From positions 3,157,720 through 3,221,719 of the forward strand of contig CAXIPT010000003.1 in assembly GCA_964030475.1 (NCBI GenBank): DNA of 64,000 bases. Direction: 5' to 3'. Position 1 is the first letter of the stretch. Each line of letters starts with the position of its first letter. Under the pieces are notes generated by a model. The model was not told the DNA's origin. It ran no database searches and saw nothing but the letters and a program-made list of their open reading frames with translations. The position numbers and the translations under genes were made by a program. This document shows, one piece after another, positions 61,714-64,000 of this stretch. This DNA is from Tethya wilhelma. Its lineage: Eukaryota > Porifera > Demospongiae > Tethyida > Tethyidae.

Positions 61714-63927
61714 CACCTGTGCCTGAGCTCTAGCTGTCTCTGCTCTACTCACTGCCAGCTGCTGTCTGGCATCTTCTGCTACCCTTCTCTCAGCTGCCAG
61801 CTCAGCAGAGAGTGTGGCCACTTGAGCCCTGCAGCGAGAGAGCTCCTCTTGTCTGGCCTGCTCCTGTTTCACCAGCTGTTGCAGCTGGAGATGGTGAGAG
61901 GTGGCCTGCTGCTCTCTGTCAGACAACAGAGCTGAGTGAGTGTCTTGCAACCGCTGAATCTGAGAGCAAGACACAGGACACGAGGGGTGATGATGGCTTG
62001 TCATATTGCTACAGAAACAGTTTGCTACCTGGTTCAAATGTTGTTCCCTGAGTGAGTCGTTCTCCCTGGCCAGCTGCTCCACCTTCCCCTCCAGCTCGGT
62101 CCTCATCTCGTGGCTCACATGATCTCTTTGACGGAGAGTCTCCAGTTCCATCTTTAAAACATCAACCTCCTTTGTCTTGGCCACACCCACTGACTCCACC
62201 TCTTTCAGTTTCACTTGCAATGTTGTGAGCTCAGTATCCTATCAAACACATCTTTCATTATACCCCCCTGTCTCTCTCCCTCACACACTCTCACTCACCT
62301 TGCTCTGCAGCTCTCGGTTGGTGGTACTGCTCAAAGTGTGCCCGGCATTCTCCAGGAGCTTCACCTTGAGGCTCAGTTCCTCCACTGCTCTCTGAGAGTC
62401 ACTGTACTTGATGGTCAGCTCCTCCAACTCTTGGGTGCGAGTTCGAAGGTCAGCCTGTCGCTGTGAGAATGTTCGTTCCAGCTGCAGTCTCTTGGCTGTG
62501 GTGTCAGCCTGATGGGTGCGGAGGAGACCGTCCATCTCAAGGACCTACAGGTCAACGATCATGAATCAGAATCAGTGGGTGTAACATGATGTAACACAAT
62601 ATCTATAGCACTATAGTTAAACTGAACTGAAAAGGTAAATAATGTTGGTCAAAGTGAACTCAAAGCGTTAAGAGTCAAATGAACTGTAAAAGAATTCAGT
62701 GAACACATATCACATGACTGTGACCCTGCCTCACCTGCTGTGCCCTCTTAGCCAGCTCCTGCTGCATGTGAGCGATGGTGTCCTCCATCTCTTTCTCCCT
62801 CTGCTCTACCCTTGTCTCATCGTCGGCCATCTTGGAGTGGTAGCCTTCTACTTCACTCTTTAGCTGTTTCACCTGTGACCTCAGAGCCACTAGCTCTCTG
62901 TCCCCTTCTTCCCTCAGCTGCAGTTCAATATGGTGCTTCATTTCAGCCGCCTCCAGCTTGCACTGAAGATCCTCCATCTTGCCTCGCAGCTGTCCCATCT
63001 CCACCAGGAGTCTCTGCTTCTCCTCACGCCCAGCTCCTTCGTCTCGCTCGTACTCACGACACCTCTCCTCCATCGCCATGACGACACCTTCCAGCCGCTC
63101 AACCTCACTCTTACACTTGGTCATCTCCTTCAACTTGTCTTGCTGCTCACTGATCTTGGAGGAGTAGCTGGCCAGCTCATGGTTGGCCTGCTCCACCTGG
63201 TGCAGCAATGACTGCCTCACTGTCTCACTGTGCTCCAGGCTCTGCCTTATTTCAGTTTCCACTCGTCTCCATGACAACTGGCCTCTCTGCAGCTCACTCC
63301 TGGTGTCCATCACCTCCCTCTGGAGTGAGGTCGCTAGCTCCGTCTTCTTCAGCAGCTGACGCTGTGATTGTTCCAACTCATGAGAAAGAACCTCCACCTA
63401 CAATTGGGAGGGGCAGTACATACCATTGTTGCTAGGCAACCAATGATAGGCATGTATACCGTATAGCTCCAAATTTTCGTGGTACAATATTTCCGTGAAT
63501 TTCGTGATTTGACCGTATATCACGAAAATTTTCTCCACGTAAATTTAGAAAACCGTATATCGGCAATATAATTTCAGAGATCGTGATTCACGAAAATTAG
63601 CTCAAAACGGCAAAGACAGACTTTTCACGAACTTTTTGAACCACGAAAATTTGGAGCTATACGGTATACCTGTTGTTTCAACTGGTCAGCCTCTGTTCTA
63701 TGATGTTGTGTGGCTTCCTCAACACGGGTCACATGACCTGTCAACTCATTGCGACACTCCTCCAGTGCCTGTTCCAACTGGGCGACTCTATCGCTGCCAT
63801 CCTTCACCTCCGTGTGGAGCCACTGGGTGGCCTCGGAGTAGGAGGACCTCTCCTGGTCCAGCTGCCTCTGGAGGGAGGACACCCTCTCAGACAGACCAGC
63901 ACTCTCGGACACAGCGGCTGCAGGCAC
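61212..63927 (-). CDS. 3' part of a long coiled-coil protein
   Basis: At least six exons on the minus strand; the gene enters from the right edge. Almost the whole reading is heptad coiled coil (VSSLQRQLDQERSSYSEA, LSHELEQSQRQLLKKTEL, LEGKVEQLARENDSLREQ, LSAELAAERRVAEDARQQL). The last exon is Pro/Ser/Thr-rich (PSPLPPQMTTSSSSPSPLPP) and ends PPKPKRGGIIDV at the stop 61212-61214. The GGIIDV end could be a PDZ-binding C-terminus (x-I-x-V is permissible). Family not identified: centrosomal or cytoskeletal coiled-coil proteins are possible. A long TG repeat and a MITE lie in its introns. Confidence 0.7.
61583..61712 (+). repeat. Long (TG)n microsatellite with one N
   Basis: About 65 TG units with an ambiguous base at 61620; the intron of the coiled-coil gene is probably mis-sized here. 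Confidence 0.9.
63455..63668. mobile_element. MITE with 33 bp TIRs, TATACCGTATAGC family
   Basis: The first 20 bases TATACCGTATAGCTCCAAAT are exactly the inverse of the last 20, and complementarity runs to about 33 bp with one mismatch. It is 214 bp with internal CACGAAAATT / AATTTTCGTG repeats, non-coding, and the outer TA may be the target duplication. It lies in an intron of the coiled-coil gene. Confidence 0.88.
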
Positions 63928-64000
63928 AGAGACAAATGATAGAGTAAATCATTGCAAATATCTGGTAAGTATATATGTACATAATACACACATAATTTAA

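Overview
Organism. This is animal nuclear DNA: intron-dense genes with GT-AG splice sites, many CA/TG and GA microsatellites, four runs of N, and short gaps between genes. The gene content points to a sponge (Porifera). Ordinary metazoan genes sit beside three paralogues of a bacterial/organellar-type tRNA(Ile)-lysidine synthase. Most animals lack this enzyme, but sponges that keep a mitochondrial tRNA-Ile(CAU) gene need it. The species cannot be named from sequence alone. Exon limits below were read by eye from splice consensus and frame continuity. Layout 1-24.2 kb. A partial minus-strand gene lies head-to-head with GCAT (glycine C-acetyltransferase). Then follow a secreted cystine-knot hormone-like gene (minus), a Ser/Thr-rich unknown gene (minus), a RASGEF1-type Ras/Rap exchange factor (plus), a long-chain acyl-CoA synthetase (minus), a coiled-coil UBAN-like gene of the NEMO/optineurin/ABIN type (plus), three TilS-like genes (minus, plus, plus), DNLZ/Zim17 (minus), EDF1/MBF1 (plus) and PSMB1 (minus). 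Layout 24.2-34.9 kb. LSM2 (plus) carries a complete five-unit polyubiquitin gene antisense inside its second intron. The region joining the polyubiquitin 5' half, LSM2 exons 3-5 and the last exon of an ER-targeted JmjC gene is present three times in the order direct, inverted, direct. It is either a complex rearrangement or an assembly join of two haplotypes. Next come the complete JmjC gene (minus, ends KDEL), regucalcin/SMP-30 (minus) and a small one-TM protein (plus). Layout 35-46.2 kb. An SCYL3-type pseudokinase (minus, with an 812 bp gap in an intron) is head-to-head with a second ER JmjC gene (plus, ends KQEL). Two phospholipid scramblase-like genes (plus) and NUDT21/CFIm25 (minus) follow. 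Layout 46.2-64 kb. A secreted right-handed beta-helix protein has one intact intronless copy (plus) and three broken copies (minus). The breaks are internal deletions, a nonsense codon and two DNA-transposon-like insertions with visible terminal inverted repeats and target duplications. Two kappa-class glutathione transferase genes (plus) and the 3' part of a long coiled-coil gene (minus) close the window. Themes. Tandem duplication followed by gene conversion or decay is the dominant process (TilS, JmjC, scramblase, beta-helix, GSTK). Most genes are arranged head-to-head with 50-240 bp shared promoters. Several genes touch ubiquitin biology (polyubiquitin, UBAN protein, PSMB1) or mitochondria (GCAT, DNLZ, TilS, GSTK), but as ordinary neighbours: I see no operon-like system. 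The most interesting items are the GPA2/bursicon-like cystine-knot ligand, the TilS expansion, and the LSM2/polyubiquitin/JmjC inverted triplication.
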